Made by a program: the position numbers and the translations under genes
Origin: Spirodela intermedia
Taxonomy: Eukaryota > Streptophyta > Magnoliopsida > Alismatales > Araceae
DNA: 64,000 bases
Assembly: GCA_902729315.2 (NCBI GenBank)
Contig: LR746273.1
Span: forward strand, 4,255,001 to 4,319,000
Direction: 5' to 3'
Notes under the pieces: model-generated
What the model was told of the DNA's origin: nothing
Databases searched by the model: none
The model's input: the letters and a program-made list of their open reading frames with translations, nothing else
Shown: piece by piece, positions 51,521-60,978 of the stretch
Numbering within the stretch: the first letter of the stretch is position 1
Layout: every line of letters starts with the position of its first letter

Positions 51521-54060
51521 ATGGGCGCTCAGAACAGCGTCCACGCCGGCAAAGGTCCGTCTCCCATCGTGAAGCTCTCTCTCTCTCTCTCTCTATGTAG
51601 TTGTCTGTCGCTCCTGGTTCGATCGCCAATCCTCGAGGATCTCTCTGTTTCTGACGGCGAGAATTCGATCATCTGTGTCGTTGGGCAGCGAAGATCGACT
51701 ACAATGTGGACCTGACACACAAGCTATTCGCTCCCCTCTTAGTCCCCAATCTCAGGTGCGCAGCCCTAGATCTCTGAGAAGTCGCCGTCTCGCATTCCTC
51801 CGCCGCCTCCTGATTCTTCCGTCTCGGCCTCTCCCTCCTCCCATCTCGCAGGCACTCCTCGAGCAGCCCCCTCTCTCTGGTGATCGGAAGGCACGCCCTA
51901 ACCCTAACCCCCTCTGTATCAGCCCCTTACCCCCACTTTCTGTCCATCTCTCATCTCTCTCATCTGAAAATCCAGGCTCTGCATCAAGCATCCCGACCTG
52001 TTCGGCGGGAACGAGAAGTTGGACGTCTCGTGGGACAAGGGCCTGTTCGACTCCACCGTCGTCGTCGCCGTCCGGCGGCCGAGGCACGAGAATGTTGCTC
52101 AGAAGTCGCTGCTTCTCCAGGTAATGTTCCCCCCGCCTCCTCTGGCTGATCTACTCGCGCTCCTTCTCTGGTTTCTTCCTCCTGTGAATCTGCTCGAATG
52201 GATGGTCCCTTTGCGACGAAGAGGCTCATCGTGCATCGCCGTGACCTGGTCCGTCTCCCCCTTCCCATGCAGCATTCTCTCGCCCCCGAGGTTGGGCTTC
52301 AGGGGCCCCGGCTGGACGATCCCTCCAACCCGACCCGGAGCGCCGTCCATCTGTGCCGCTTCTCGGCCGGTGTGGACATCTGCGAGCCAGCGAGCACCAA
52401 CTGGATCAGCACCACCAGCATCAAACTGGAGGTCTCCACGATAAACTCCTTCCTGTCCCCCCTTTCTCCAGGATAAACTTCTTCTTCTTCTTCACTATCA
52501 TCATCTTCTTCTTCGTGATAATCTTCTCCTGCTGGCCAGCATGTGCGCCCGTTGAACGACGAAGGACGCTCGATAAGCAGGGACATTGATGGGTTTCCCA
52601 TAACCTGCAGGTAGTACAATTCGATGGCTCTGCAAATTGGCTTGAGTTTCTCAGTTGTTCTCTGAAACGCCGCCATGTTCATGCAGTGGAGGCCCCCACG
52701 ACAACATGGTTATCTTGAAGCAGGAATCCCAGTACGCCGTCACCAGCGAGACCAGCTTCTCTAAAGTCAGTTTCTCCTCCTCAATCGTCGGGACGTCGCC
52801 GTTTCATGGCTGAAAGCGATATGAGAATGGCAACAGATAGGGATTTACGCGCTGTTTTCCATCTCTTCCATTTCTGCAGTTGAATCTGCAAATGGAGCAG
52901 GGGGTTCCGATCCTGTCAAGATGGCTCATTTTCAACAAGTTCAAGTTCTCTGCTTCAAGTGGAGTCAGATTTGGGCGGGCATTCTTGTTAACCAGGCGAG
53001 AAATATAGCACTCATTGAGAGAGAGAGAGCCCCCCGCCCTGCGGAGGAGAGAGAGGGGGGGATGTGTTCTTCTTGAAGCTGACCTTCTTCTGTGACAGCC
53101 TGACTGGCGGCTCCATTGTTGGGGACTTGGCTCCCTACCAGGCTTTCAAGATCGGCGGCCTGGGCAGTGTTCGTGGTTACGGCGATGGCGCGATCAGCTC
53201 TGGAAGGTCCTTCTTGGTGGTCAACAGTGAATTAACCATCCCTCTGGTGTGCCTCTCTCTCTCTCTCACTCTCTAAATCCGATTCCTCTTTTCATAATTG
53301 CCCTTTGGAGCTTCACCATGCATATACCTTCTCGAGATTTTATGAGGCATGCGTCTCATGCTTAATCTGAGACAGTAATGTCACACATATCGCCGATTTT
53401 AGAGATCAGCGAGATAAATTTTGTTCCGAGGGAAAAAGGAGAAGGTCAGCGGAACTGTAGCTTTATGAGTGTCGATATGGTTTCGTAGTATTCCTGGTTA
53501 TTAACGGGTTCACATTATCTGCTTGACGATTTTTTCTTCTTTTTCCTCGCCTCTATGTGCTCTCTGGGTAGAACTCATGGGCTGGTTTCACTGAATCTTA
53601 CCGTATATGTAGCCTGTTTAATCCAACTTACCATGGAATCTAGAATTCTGCAGGGCCCTCCGATTTGAGTTATTTTTCCTTGCATGTGGAGGGCTTGAGA
53701 GCTTCAACTGAGTGAGTGCCTTTGGTTGTGCGTGGGCAGACCGAGCGGTTGGAGAGCACGCTGTTCGTTGACTTTGGGACGGATCTGGGCTCGGCCCACC
53801 ACGTACCAGGTGAGTTCGACTCGGGCGTTGAATCTCTCACCGGCGTTCTCAGCCGCCGTCCTCTCCGGCGCTGACGGCTTATGTCCATTCATGGCGCAGG
53901 CAACCCAGCGCTCCGGCAGGGGAAGCCCGGGAAGGGGCTGGGGGCGGGGGCGGGCTTGCGGTGGAGCTCGTCGGTGGGGCAGATCCAGCTGGACTACGCA
54001 GTCAACGACCGGCGGCGGACGACCCTCTACCTGGGCGTTGCTGTCCCCTCGGGCCGCTAG
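51521..54060 (+). CDS. OEP36: Outer envelope protein of OEP36 type (short, POTRA-less Omp85/OEP80 relative), 362 aa, 11 exons
   Basis: Exons are 51521-51554, 51689-51755, 51852-51890, 51976-52120, 52273-52431, 52540-52610, 52687-52765, 52880-52995, 53099-53246, 53740-53809 and 53900-54060. All phases agree and the product is 362 aa, the length I recall for Arabidopsis OEP36-type proteins. It starts MGAQNSVHAGK and has LCIKHPDLFGGNEKLDVSWDKG, FPITCSGG, QMEQGVPILSRWLIFN and LTGGSIVGDLAPYQAF. The Omp85 signature GGLGSVRGYGDG (about 256-267) corresponds to the VRGF/Y tip of the barrel's conserved loop. The C-terminus LDYAVNDRRRTTLYLGVAVPSGR matches a final beta strand. No transit peptide or POTRA region is present, as expected for this subfamily. 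The protein should sit as a beta-barrel in the outer chloroplast envelope. Introns 3 and 8 appear to use GC donors. Confidence 0.92.
51574..51596. repeat. CT microsatellite in intron 1 of the OEP36-like gene
   Basis: (CT)n run of about 22 bp, 20 bp after the first exon. Confidence 0.85.
53254..53275. repeat. CT microsatellite in intron 9 of the OEP36-like gene
   Basis: (CT)n immediately after the donor of intron 9. Confidence 0.85.
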
Positions 54061-54452
54061 CTTCTTTATTCGGCGGCCATGAAATGAGTGAGGTCCGTTC
54101 TCTTTCTTCGGCGTTGATGTGCATAGGTTGTCTCCTCTTCCTCGTCTTCTCGTTCTATTTGTGGAAAGCGTAGACTTTCATGGGGGTGGCCAGCGGTCAG
54201 CCCCTCCACAGAACGTGGAATCTAGGAATACAATACGGAATCTATTCAATTCAGATCCACAGAAATGCAGAGGCAGTACACGTCCAATCCAGAGAATTCA
54301 TGTCTTCTTCTTCTTCTTCTTCGTACTGATTTACTTACTAAACGGACGACGGAGGAGGAGAGACGAGGACTGCGGCTGTACCGCCCGGGGCGGCGGCGTT
54401 TTCTGCGACGAGGGTGCATTGGGGCACTCCCAGAGGGGATGGCCCGATACAG

Positions 54453-54472
54453 GAGCCAAGAATGAGTTGCCT
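54453..54472 (-). promoter_or_regulatory. Predicted miR169 target site in the NF-YA 3' untranslated region
   Basis: The plus strand reads GAGCCAAGAATGAGTTGCCT. Plant miR169 members read like GAGCCAAGAATGACTTGCC(G), so the minus-strand transcript is complementary over this span with one internal mismatch (G for C at 54466). The site starts 34 nt after the NF-YA stop codon, the usual location in NF-YA genes, most of which are miR169 targets. This is a family-based expectation; cleavage was not tested. Confidence 0.82.
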
Positions 54473-54505
54473 TTCCGGTTGCGCGGCGGAAACTCGCCAC
54501 CGTCA

Positions 54506-55457
54506 CTAGACTCTGAGGTCGCGGCGGAACCCCGCCGCCATCCCCGGAGGATGCGGCGACGCTATCGCCGCCGACGGCTTCCCGTTCGCGGCCTCTCCCT
54601 GCGCACCGTCGGCCTTCTTCGTGTTCAGGAAACGCCCGCTGCAACCCCTCGCCCGCCGCATTGCATGGAGGTGCCGCGATTCGTGGAGATACGGCTGGAG
54701 TCAACAGCGGGATCAAAATATCAGCAGAGCTCTTCCAAGAAGAACAACTCCCCAAGAAAGAAAATCTGAAAATTAAGGAAAAATAAGTCAACGAGCTGCT
54801 GCTGCTGCTGCTACGGACCTTCCTAGCTTTTACCAGTTTATTCTCGAGCTCCGCCTTCGCTCGGGCCTGCCGGCGGCGGAGAATTCCGCGGTACTGCTTA
54901 GCGTTCACGTAGACCGGGCCCTCCTCGGGCGTGGTCAACGGCAGCAGCATCATCCGCTCATCCTTCATCACAGAAGAAAGCGGCACAGAATTTCTCTCGC
55001 TACTTCCGCTCATCCTTCGCATGAATGCAGAACTTGCATGTAGATCGGCTGAGAAATCTCGCTACTTCCGGCAAGGAATGCTTGAAGATAATTTCTCTAT
55101 CTTTTCTACACAGAACAAAAAATATATATATGGAAGAAAAAAATCAACCTGAATCTGAGTCCCGTAAGGAGCGAAGTGGCGGTAGCCATGATCGACGAGA
55201 GGATAGCTCGGAAGGGCTGTCGGTCCCTTCTCCGCGTTCTCGACTGAACCAGAAACGACGCCGTCAGCGGAGCGAAAAGAAGAAGAAGAAGAGGGCAGTC
55301 AACGGAAACACGGCGATCGCCGGCAACCTGTGGGCTCTGAGAGCTTGGCGGCGCCGCCGTGGCCGAAGAAGATCTCCGGCTGGCTCCCGGAAGGCGGCGG
55401 CGGCGACCCGGGCCACCAGGGACGGAACATCGCCTGCGGGGACTGGGCCGTCTGCAT
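54506..55457 (-). CDS. NFYA: Nuclear transcription factor Y subunit A (CBF-B/HAP2), 185 aa, four coding exons
   Basis: Coding exons are 55457-55328, 55243-55149, 54962-54819 and 54694-54506, all with GT..AG introns and matching phase. The N-terminal exon reads [19 protein letters not shown], and exon 2 has [20 protein letters not shown], typical of the short NF-YA group (NF-YA2/NF-YA10-like). The core domain begins ERMMLLPL. Its subunit-association helix is [32 protein letters not shown] (residues 92-123). The DNA-binding part runs from [17 protein letters not shown] to GRFLNTKK (124-150). NF-YA binds the NF-YB/NF-YC dimer and contacts CCAAT boxes. Two deviations stand out: Arg100 replaces the usual His in NAKQYHGI, and Ser replaces Gly in RGCGGRF. 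The acceptor of exon 3 (GATGAAG|GAT) is the least certain. A 5' leader exon with an intron is likely above 55500. Confidence 0.88.
54797..54812. repeat. (CTG)n run in the last NF-YA intron
   Basis: Five to six CTG/GCT units just after the exon 3 donor. Confidence 0.8.
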
Positions 55458-56058
55458 CCTCGCCGCCGGAGAAGCGTCAACACCGGCGGGGGTGAAGCGT
55501 CGGTCGAGATCTACAGAGGTAACAGAGGGGAAGAGAGGTGGTTGCTCACCTGAGCAGAGGAGAGCCGCAATAAATCGACGGCTCCGGGAGGATGGGAGGG
55601 GGGAAGATGCCACCTTGTTCCCCACCCCCCCGCCAGCCGGCGTATAAAAATGGTGACTTTACTGGGCACATTGACGTCCGTTTATTTTCTCTGTGGGCTC
55701 GCATCATCGCCGCTGGAATCCCCGGCGGCGGTCCCCTCCTCTCGCGCAGGGCAAGTAATTCCCGGACGGGTCCGACGCCGCTCCTCCGGCCTCCCCGGAT
55801 AAAGAAAGGGCATCACCAACTACTCCCCTACCGACTGCTCTCTTCTATCTCTCTCAAAATCTCAATATCTATCTCAATAATCGTGTTTATATATTATGTT
55901 GGGGATGGGTGGGGCGGCAGCATTTACTCGGAAACTGTGAGACCGGGGGTTTCATTTGCACGAGTGGTCCCAAATTTAGAGGCTTGACGTGAGGAGAAGG
56001 GGCCTCGGCGGCGACGACGACGACGACGACGTCCATTGCTGTGCGATGTGACGTGGAG
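55458..56058. promoter_or_regulatory. NF-YA upstream region and GT14 3' flank
   Basis: NF-YA (minus) begins at 55457 and the upstream GT14 gene (minus) ends at 56059, so this 600 bp must hold the GT14 terminator and the NF-YA promoter and leader. A splice-acceptor-like CTCTGTAG|ATCTCG (minus, near 55513) suggests a leader intron. No firm TATA box on the minus strand. Confidence 0.4.
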
Positions 56059-57213
56059 TTAAGAGCAGAGCTCGTCATCGTCGTCGTCTAAGCGGCATTT
56101 CGTCGAATTGGGTCCGGGTCTGGGATCGCGGAAGAGGACGGAGTCAGCCAGGTCCATAAGTGGCGCGAGGCAGTCGGGGGAGAACTTGCGGGCGAAGAGG
56201 TAGGAGCGGCCGCCGGCGCCGGGGCCACCGGTGTCGGTCCTCAGCTGGCGGACGAGCTCCTCCGTGACCTCGCCGAGGAGGTAGGTGCGAGGATGCCCAT
56301 CGGAGCTTCCCGTCCAGTTGACCCGCGTGAGGGTGTAGCCAGTGCAGCCCTCCGGGTCCCGCATCGAGAGCAGCGTCGGGAAGTAGTGCTCCTCTGGGTA
56401 GCAGCTGTCCCTCATCGCTTCCAGGCACGGCAGCCGAAACTTTCCCCAGAGCCGCTGTTCCGCCGCCGCGAGCGACGCGTGGCGGCGGGTGAGGACGAAG
56501 AACTGCGAGCCCACGCGGAACTCCTCGAAGGGCACCTCCGGCAGCATTGCCGCCGCCCCCCGGGCCACGTAGCGGTCCGACAGCCCCGGCTCCCCGGCGA
56601 GGATCTCGATAAAGCTCCGCCGCCGCTCGCCGGAGCGGAGGAGGGAGCGGTAGACGAAGGGGAAGGAGCGGAGGGGGACGCAGTACTGGGAGACGAGCGC
56701 GAAAAAGGCGTTGGCGGGGTCGTCGTCGAGCGCGGCGGCGAGGAGGCGGCGCTCGGCGGAGATCAGCGACGGGGAGGCCCTCTGCGTGGGCTCTGCCGCG
56801 ATGAAGCGGCCGCTGAAGACGCCTCCGGGGTGGGCTACTCCGGCGGCGGGGTCGGCGTGGACGTACACGGTAAAGAGCCCCCCGTAGCCCCGGAAGAAGC
56901 GCTCCCACAGCGGCGCGAAGGAGAGGTTGGAGTTGGTGAGGAAGAGGAAGGCCACCTTCTCCTTCCTATTCCCATTATTATTTCCCCCCTCCGACGATGG
57001 GTCAGATCCTCCGCCGCCACCGCCGAGGAGGAGGAGAGGACCCCCGGGGTAGGCGCTGTAGGCCAGGAGGAACAGTACGGGGAGGGAGCAGATGAGCAGG
57101 ACGATCGGCGCCGCCGTCGGCGACCGCGCCCCGCTCGGCAGCAGCGGCGGAGGCATGCCCCAAGCGAAGGCAGCAGCGATGGGGATTCTTCTCCTCTGCC
57201 TTTGACTTCTCAA
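56059..57213 (-). CDS. BC10/core-2-I-branching-like glycosyltransferase (GT14, DUF266), 384 aa
   Basis: This is a single uninterrupted reading frame. A basic N-terminus (MRSQRQRRR) is followed by a hydrophobic anchor at about residues 35-55 (IVLLICSLPVLFLLAYSAY), giving a type II Golgi membrane topology. A Gly/Ser/Asn-rich stem follows. The catalytic part has landmarks of the plant GT14/BC10 group: KVAFLFLTNSNLSFAPLWERFF, LFTVYVHADP, ALVSQYCVPLRSF, FIEIL, VGSQFFVLTRRHA, SCYPEEHYFPTLL, TLTRVNWTG and YLFARKFSPDCL. Length is in the family range. Rice BC10 is the best-known member, linked to cell-wall and arabinogalactan glycosylation, but the acceptor here cannot be inferred. The high GC content and lack of introns contrast with BSL. 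The start is the first ATG of the frame with a suitable anchor. Confidence 0.93.
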   Translation of the reverse strand: MRSQRQRRRIPIAAAFAWGMPPPLLPSGARSPTAAPIVLLICSLPVLFLLAYSAYPGGPLLLLGGGGGGSDPSSEGGNNNGNRKEKVAFLFLTNSNLSFAPLWERFFRGYGGLFTVYVHADPAAGVAHPGGVFSGRFIAAEPTQRASPSLISAERRLLAAALDDDPANAFFALVSQYCVPLRSFPFVYRSLLRSGERRRSFIEILAGEPGLSDRYVARGAAAMLPEVPFEEFRVGSQFFVLTRRHASLAAAEQRLWGKFRLPCLEAMRDSCYPEEHYFPTLLSMRDPEGCTGYTLTRVNWTGSSDGHPRTYLLGEVTEELVRQLRTDTGGPGAGGRSYLFARKFSPDCLAPLMDLADSVLFRDPRPGPNSTKCRLDDDDDELCS

Positions 57214-57742
57214 TGCCCCGGCCCCTCTTCCCCCCCCTAATAAACGCGGCCCGGAGCATCCATTAATCCGACCACTGGGAAATCAAGAATATACTTTTCG
57301 TATTCACAGAGAACCCACGGGTGGAGACTGTTTTCTCCCCCTTAACCGTTGCTGTGGCTCTGAAGGACCAGCCGGTGGCGAGGAAGAAATTCAGCTACCG
57401 CGTTGCTGTGAGCTGCTCGGCTGCGGAGGATCCCCCCCACCGACCCGCGCCAGGTGGCTAGCCTTTGAGCTCTTCAGTGGACGGTGTTGGGTTGATCCGG
57501 CAGAGGCGTCACAGCGGAGCGCTCACCGCCGTTCGACGACGACGCCTTCGCCGGTGGAGCCCGCCGCCCGCCGGTGAGACGAGGCGATGGCGTCTCCTCC
57601 GTCAGGAAGGAGGGAATGCGCTGATAATCCGCCGCCGCCGCCCCCGCCTCAGCCCCGGCAGTCTCTGCGCAGACCAGAGAATGTTGATTGCAGCGCACCG
57701 ACATATTTATTTCCATCGCCTCAGAAAGCTTCGGGCCCTTAC
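57214..57742. promoter_or_regulatory. GT14 upstream region and 3' part of the IQD locus
   Basis: This region holds the GT14 promoter on the minus strand. A minus-strand frame (57474 to about 57690) reads IPSFLTEETPSPRLTGGRRAPP, which resembles the PSYM-type C-terminal motif of IQD proteins. It is not in phase with the preceding IQD exon through any acceptor I can find, so it is not included in that CDS. Confidence 0.4.
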
Positions 57743-58303
57743 CTGGTGAGACATGCATACGCCATGGCCTTCTCCCGCTTCACCGCCGCCTCCTTCCTCC
57801 TAAGCAGCTTCGTCTGAAGCTCCTCCCAGGACGCCACGATCCTGCACCAGCGGTCCTGCAGAGAACCAAATCCAGTAGCGAGAGAGACAGAGACAGAGAC
57901 AGAGAGACACAGAGGTGTACAGAGAGAGACGGCGTTACCTCGGTCTCTCTCGCACTAGCCTGGTGCGGTGGCTGAGTCTTCGGCTGACCCTCTATCGCCA
58001 TCATCACCCGCCTGGTGCTGACGAGGGCCCTCCCCCTAACTAGGTCTTGCATGCAGTGGAGGGCCATGCCGGCCTGCTTCCTCACCGCATGGCCCCTGAC
58101 GAGGGCCTGCGGCCGCACGAGCCATGGCGATTTCGTCCAGTCGCCGTGGATGGATGATCATTCCAGCGAAGATGATGATGCCAGAGAGGGAAGCAGGCGC
58201 ACCAGGAATGTTCGGAAGGCGGTCTGGATTGACGATCGCCGCCCGTTCTTCTTCTTCCTCCTCTCGTCCGGCTCCGTCGGAGGCCAGCAAATGGGAAGGT
58301 GAG
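57743..58303 (-). pseudogene. IQ67-domain (IQD) calmodulin-binding protein, partial or degenerate
   Basis: Three minus-strand segments match the IQ67 signature in order. First comes KKNGRRSSIQTAFRTFL, ending at donor 58203. Next is ALVRGHAVRKQAGMALHCMQDLVRGRALVSTRRVMMAIEGQ (58106-57939). Last is DRWCRIVASWEELQTKLLRRKEAAVKREKAMAYACLTR (57855-57743). The first pair joins across a 96 nt intron at the expected place inside the domain, but about 7 residues (usually LRALKGLVRLQ-like) are missing. One residue is also missing in the third IQ motif. I find no clear N-terminal MG.. exon and no in-phase C-terminal exon after 57743. IQD proteins are basic calmodulin-binding scaffolds on microtubules, membranes and in the nucleus. 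It could be a functional, diverged short IQD whose ends I have missed. Confidence 0.6.
57880..57930. repeat. AGAGAC-type simple repeat in an IQD intron
   Basis: Imperfect (GA)n/(GAGACA)n tract, CT-rich on the IQD strand, directly upstream of the acceptor at 57856. Confidence 0.8.
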
Positions 58304-59188
58304 CTCTGACCATCGCCTGTTCTCCCTGGCGAAAGATCTCCACCGGCGTTCTTCGTATAGTGTTGAGACGGATGAAAAAGTCGAATGAATGCCGGGATTG
58401 CAGGTGTTTCCCAGAACCCTAAGTGGATCACACAGGAAACCAACCATGTCGGGAGGTATAATGACGTCCTGATTCTTCTCCACAGAGGTTGACCTCTTCG
58501 TCCTTCTCAGCCGCAGCAGGACTGTGAGCCATCTTCGTCCTGCTCATAGGAATCTTCCCGGAAGGGGAAGAAAGATGAGGGGAATGATCCACGAGTATGA
58601 AATCACAGAAAGTCAGATGATCCGTTGGCTGAGGAATATCTCCTGAGATATCATATGCGGTCCCCGGAAAACCCAGGGTGACGCTTCCGGCATCGTCTAG
58701 AAACAAGATGGAAAGCCATCATCCGCAGCCCAAATTTGGCGAAGCCATGCCCAGATTTGACGGACGGAAGAAAGGATCGTGAAGAGAAGAAGAAAATCGA
58801 GATGGCGGACTGAAATAGAAGATCAGATTCGTTCGAATTTCCCCAGGGATCGACGACTTGGGGATCTGAAGAGCGAGCTTGCTCGCTTAGTGAGTTACAG
58901 AGCAGGAGCAGGAAAACTCACCTGCTTGCCGAGTTCCGTGAGCGGGCCCGGCGGCCAACAGGCCTCTCCTCCTCCTCCGGGACGCCTCCGCCGCCGTCGA
59001 TCGAGGCGGCGAGAGTGGGAATGGAAAGGAAGCGGGAGGGAGGCGATGGGCGCCGACGACGACGACGACCTCTTCTCTCCACAAAATATCCATCGCCCGG
59101 CCGGTCGTCTTTGTCGCCATTCCCATTGGAACTGCCTGGGACGGCCGAGCTGGGGGGAGTGGAGCCTTTCCTCCCTCCCTCCATTCCG
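58304..59188. other. Region upstream of the IQD locus
   Basis: GC-rich DNA with overlapping open frames on both strands (for example 58428-58706 minus, 58779-59198 plus, 58918-59280 minus). None resembles a known family. The missing 5' exons of the IQD gene should lie here if it is functional. Confidence 0.4.
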
Positions 59189-59655
59189 GCATGATTAAAG
59201 CCCAAGAGAGTAGATCTGCGGCTTTCTATCAAGATTAGTAGTCTCTCTAAAGGCAACAAAGACTGATCTTCTACCTCCATCCCTAACGCAGGGTCAGAGA
59301 CGTGGGAGGGACAGTCAAAAGCCCCTACAAAATCTCACCTCAATCCCCCCGCCCCCACCCGCCAACATTGATCCAGGAAGGCTCCCAAGTAGGGTTCCAC
59401 AGACCTACCTCTCCCTCTCCCTCCCTTCCACCATGATTAAAGCCCAAGAAGAGATCTGCGGCTTCTATCGGTCAAGATCAGTCTCTCTAAAGGCAACAAA
59501 AACTGCTCTTCACTCCCATCCCTAACGCAGGGACAGAGACGTGGGAGTGACATTCAAAACCCTAAAACTCTAAAGCTGCCCCAACCCATCCCCCCACCGC
59601 CTCCGAACAACAGTGATCCAGGACGGCTCCCAAGATGGGTTTCACAGACGTAGTG
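59189..59655. repeat. Tandem duplication of about 240 bp
   Basis: Copy 1 (about 59189-59430) and copy 2 (about 59431-59655) both start CATGATTAAAGCCCAAGA. They share GATCTGCGGCTT.CTATC, AGTCTCTCTAAAGGCAACAAA, CCATCCCTAACGCAGGG, CAGAGACGTGGGAG and TGATCCAGGA.GGCTCCCAAG. Small indels and substitutions separate them. No coding content is supported. Confidence 0.88.
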
Positions 59656-60978
59656 TCATTCTTGGGAGTTAGCCCACCGGCCCCAACACACCAAACTTTA
59701 GAAAAAACAAAAAAGGTTTACTTATTTATAATTTTAGAGACAAAGGACGGCCCAAGTGTTTCTCTAACACCATGAAACTAACCAGAGTGATATCATACCA
59801 CCCCTCAGATAAGTACATAATAACAGATGTCAATGTGTGAAGAAGTTTATGTATATTCTTGAGAAGTGGGGTTACATGTGGGATTCGAATGCAATACCTA
59901 AGCACTATAAAAAGAAAATCATTAATGTAAAAATCATCTGAAATATTAAAGAAACACACTTTTAGACATGAGATTCAAACTCATGAAGTTACACAAAGAG
60001 GCAAAATATGACAACTTAAATATTTGAACATCATACAAATCAAAGCATATATAGGATTTGAAATTGAGATCATTATAGTGGCATCATGAAAAGTTGATCA
60101 AATATACAGAGAAAAATCATATGATCAATGACTAAAAGTAGGATTCAATTTCTACATTTTACATGATGGCTGAATTAAATTGTTTGCATGAAGCTATCAA
60201 ATAAGTGAAGTCTTCCCCATATAACCTACATAGTGACATCAAGATTTTACATGAAGAAAATGACAAAGTATTACAGAAAGGAAGAAGTTCAATTTTATGT
60301 ATCTTGGGCAATAACACATCACCAAAGTTTGTGGACAAAACAAAAAACTCAACAATCATATCAGAATCGACCCTAAAGACAAAGATGCTTATTTGACTAG
60401 TTGAGAATCTTCATACAAATTATTATGGACAACTTACATAAGAGTGAAAATATTTGAGCTAAAGTATGACAAAAGGTTAAAAGCATAGATTCTAGATGAT
60501 AACTCATGAACAAAATATGTTGACTAAAGACAAACTATATCTATGTAAGACCCTAAAATTGAAAATATTCATTGATAAGTTCAGAATCTCCAAATTAAAT
60601 ATCATTGACAATAAACTCAAGAGTGAAAAGTATAGTTGTATAAAGTTGTTGAAGGTCACAATATGCTGATAGAGTAATGTGAAGATTTTCAAACTCATAT
60701 GACTATTCTCAAATACTAAAATAAGAGAGATAAGTTAGAGTATAAAGAGGATGAGTTGAAGATGAACTAATTTATTTTTATCAATATTATTTATTCAAAC
60801 TTAAGAAGAAGATCCTACTTAATCCCTTTTAGTAAAATAACATGCAGCTCAAAGAGACAATCAAAGCATCATCCTACTCACTTATCTCTATTGAGCCCTA
60901 AGCTAACTTGGGTGATAAGTGGATAGAATGCTAGGCAAAAGCATGAGTCATTAAGAGCTAAAAACTACTTGTGGAGGG
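59656..60978. other. AT-rich intergenic DNA
   Basis: The sequence changes abruptly from GC-rich gene space to AT-rich DNA near 59700. No genes are recognised. The short open frames are rich in Lys/Ile/Asn and unremarkable. Confidence 0.5.

Noticed and set aside
50783-51629. Long overlapping open frames on both strands between BSL and the OEP36-like gene (up to 253 codons)
   Set aside because: Composition is Arg/Glu/Ser/Pro-rich as expected from GC-rich, GA-repeat DNA; frames overlap in several phases on both strands and show no family motif.
51891-51912. Telomere-like CCCTAACCCTAACCCC in intron 3 of the OEP36-like gene
   Set aside because: Only two units; such short matches are frequent by chance and the site is deep within gene space.
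56293-57240. Plus-strand open frame of 315 codons antisense to the GT14 gene
   Set aside because: It is the GC-driven shadow of the glycosyltransferase; the minus-strand frame has all the family motifs.
58779-59198. Plus-strand open frame of 139 codons upstream of the IQD locus
   Set aside because: Arg/Gly/Ser-rich, overlapped by equally long minus-strand frames and without family resemblance.
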